Positions 63,148 to 64,000 of a DNA stretch of 64,000 bases are shown here, one piece after another. The position numbers and the translations under genes were made by a program. Numbering within the stretch: the stretch's first letter is position 1; each line of letters opens with the position of its first letter. The DNA comes from Pueribacillus theae (GTDB taxonomy: Bacteria > Bacillota > Bacilli > Bacillales > UBA6769). The DNA lies in assembly GCF_003097615.1 (NCBI RefSeq), contig NZ_QCZG01000015.1:1-64000 (forward strand). Reading direction: 5' to 3'. The notes beneath the pieces are model-generated. The model ran no database searches. It saw nothing but the letters and a program-made list of their open reading frames with translations, and was not told the origin of the DNA.

Positions 63148-63241
63148 TGGAATCCCCTTTCACAATTTTTTAAAAAATCATGCCACAAATAAAGCGAGCG
63201 TTTTCAATAACTGATTGAGCAGTCGCTCAGGTTTCTTTTTT

Positions 63242-63280
63242 AAAGATAGAGTTCCCTATTTTTTTGAGAACTCTATCTTT
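63242..63280. terminator. Bidirectional terminator between the iron-sulfur gene and thiolase
   Basis: AAAGATAGAGTTC pairs with GAACTCTATCTTT around a T-rich loop. Confidence 0.85.
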
Positions 63281-63297
63281 AAATTCATATATTAGTT

Positions 63298-64000
63298 TCA
63301 GTTTACTACTTGTTCTTCAGTTTTGACAATAGATTTTTCAAGAATTTCTGCAATGTCAAGTGTTTGGACAGAGTCCTCCACTTCTTTTGCTTTCGTACCG
63401 TCGCTAAGCATTGTCAGGCAGTATGGGCAAGCACTGGAAATAACAGTTGGATTTACGGCGAGTGCTTGTTCTGTACGTGCAACGTTAATACGGAAACCTG
63501 TATCTTCTTCCGTCCACATTAACCCGCCGCCTGCACCACAGCACATACCGGTCTCACGGTTTCGTTCAATTTCTACGACTTTGACGCCAGGAATCGCTTT
63601 CAGTACTTCTCTTGGCGGCTCATACACTTCATTATAGCGGCCAAGATAGCATGAATCATGGTACGTAATGGTTTCATTTACCTCATGAACTGGCTTAATT
63701 AATCCCTCTTTCACCCACTTGGCAAGCAATTCCGTATGATGGTATACTTCAACATCTTCTAGGCCAAATTCTGGATACTCATTTTTCAATGTATTGTATG
63801 CATGCGGGTCACACGTCACAATTTTCTTAATGTCGTGTTTTTGGAACGTTTCAATATTCTTTTGGGCAAGTTCTTGGAATAAGAATTCATTTCCAATTCT
63901 CCGGGGCGTATCCCCTGAGTTCTTTTCTTTGTTTCCGAGAATCGCAAACTTAATGCCTGCTTCATTCATAATTTTAGCAAATGAAAGAGCGACTTTTTGG
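63298..64000 (-). CDS. fadF: (Fe-S)-binding oxidoreductase, C-terminal part (FadF-like), cut by window end
   Basis: The last ~234 codons of a heterodisulfide reductase-like protein. CCG-type motifs YHDSCYLGRYN and GMCCGAGGGLMW and the segment SSACPYCLTML belong to the cysteine-rich domains that bind an iron-sulfur centre. The frame is open through the window end (VALSFAKIMNEAGIKFAILG), so the true start lies outside. In B. subtilis fadF lies next to acdA and probably passes electrons from acyl-CoA dehydrogenase to the respiratory chain. Confidence 0.9.
   Translation of the reverse strand, partial: QKVALSFAKIMNEAGIKFAILGNKEKNSGDTPRRIGNEFLFQELAQKNIETFQKHDIKKIVTCDPHAYNTLKNEYPEFGLEDVEVYHHTELLAKWVKEGLIKPVHEVNETITYHDSCYLGRYNEVYEPPREVLKAIPGVKVVEIERNRETGMCCGAGGGLMWTEEDTGFRINVARTEQALAVNPTVISSACPYCLTMLSDGTKAKEVEDSVQTLDIAEILEKSIVKTEEQVVN

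Overview
The window is chromosomal DNA of a motile, endospore-forming Bacillaceae member. From about 14 kb to the end, nearly every gene lies in the order known from the Bacillus subtilis rpoE-to-fabZ chromosome arc: fadF-like, acyl-CoA dehydrogenase, rpoE, pyrG, spo0F, fba, tal, murAB, glpX, rho, rpmE, prfA, prmC, spoIIR, ywlC, mntP, ywlE, rpiB, ywlG, glyA, upp, atpIBEFHAGDC, ywzB, ywmB, murAA, spoIID, spoIIQ, spoIIID, mbl, flhO, flhP, fabZ. All of these are on the minus strand. The species cannot be fixed from the sequence alone.

Region 1 (1-13.9 kb) is AT-rich accessory DNA. It starts with a complete IS21-family element whose left end is base 1 of the window. A mosaic of short modules follows: a small membrane protein, an HXXEE protein, an IS4-family element with a 7-bp target duplication, a Fic protein, an SRPBCC/ArsR pair, a PH-domain/membrane/XRE trio and a DUF4179-like protein. 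Several genes are broken by single-base frameshifts. A tyrosine-recombinase relic, a multiply frameshifted relaxase relic and the first ~50 codons of comM mark the right edge, so the block looks like the decayed remains of a mobilizable element. The modules are separated by a family of short repeats built on the core AATAAAGT(T/C), arranged as 20-bp tandem units (2 and 3 copies) or ~67-bp units, sometimes accompanied by a GGGCGCGATTG-type motif next to stop codons. This is the most unusual signal in the window.

Region 2 (14-18.6 kb) is on the plus strand apart from one gene. It holds a thioesterase, an orphan 59-codon gene, an EthD-like gene on the minus strand, and a complete OpuA-type glycine betaine ABC transporter operon.

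Region 3 (18.7-29.8 kb, minus strand) covers a FapA/DUF342 protein, a small acidic lipoprotein, fabZ, an EpuA-type protein, flagellar flhP and flhO, mbl, sporulation genes spoIIID, spoIIQ and spoIID, murAA and ywmB. Region 4 (30-37.7 kb) is ywzB and the nine-gene ATP synthase operon with a recognisable sigma-A promoter and a repeat plus hairpin between atpE and atpF. Region 5 (37.7-49 kb) contains upp, glyA, the ywl cluster, spoIIR, translation termination genes, rpmE and rho. Region 6 (49-56.6 kb) contains glpX, murAB, tal, fba, spo0F, pyrG and rpoE. Region 7 (56.9-64 kb) is a branched/short-chain acyl-CoA cluster: fused isobutyryl-CoA mutase, a TetR regulator, acyl-CoA dehydrogenase, thiolase and an iron-sulfur oxidoreductase cut by the window end.

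Several intergenic repeat families punctuate the core region. No rRNA, tRNA or CRISPR array was found.
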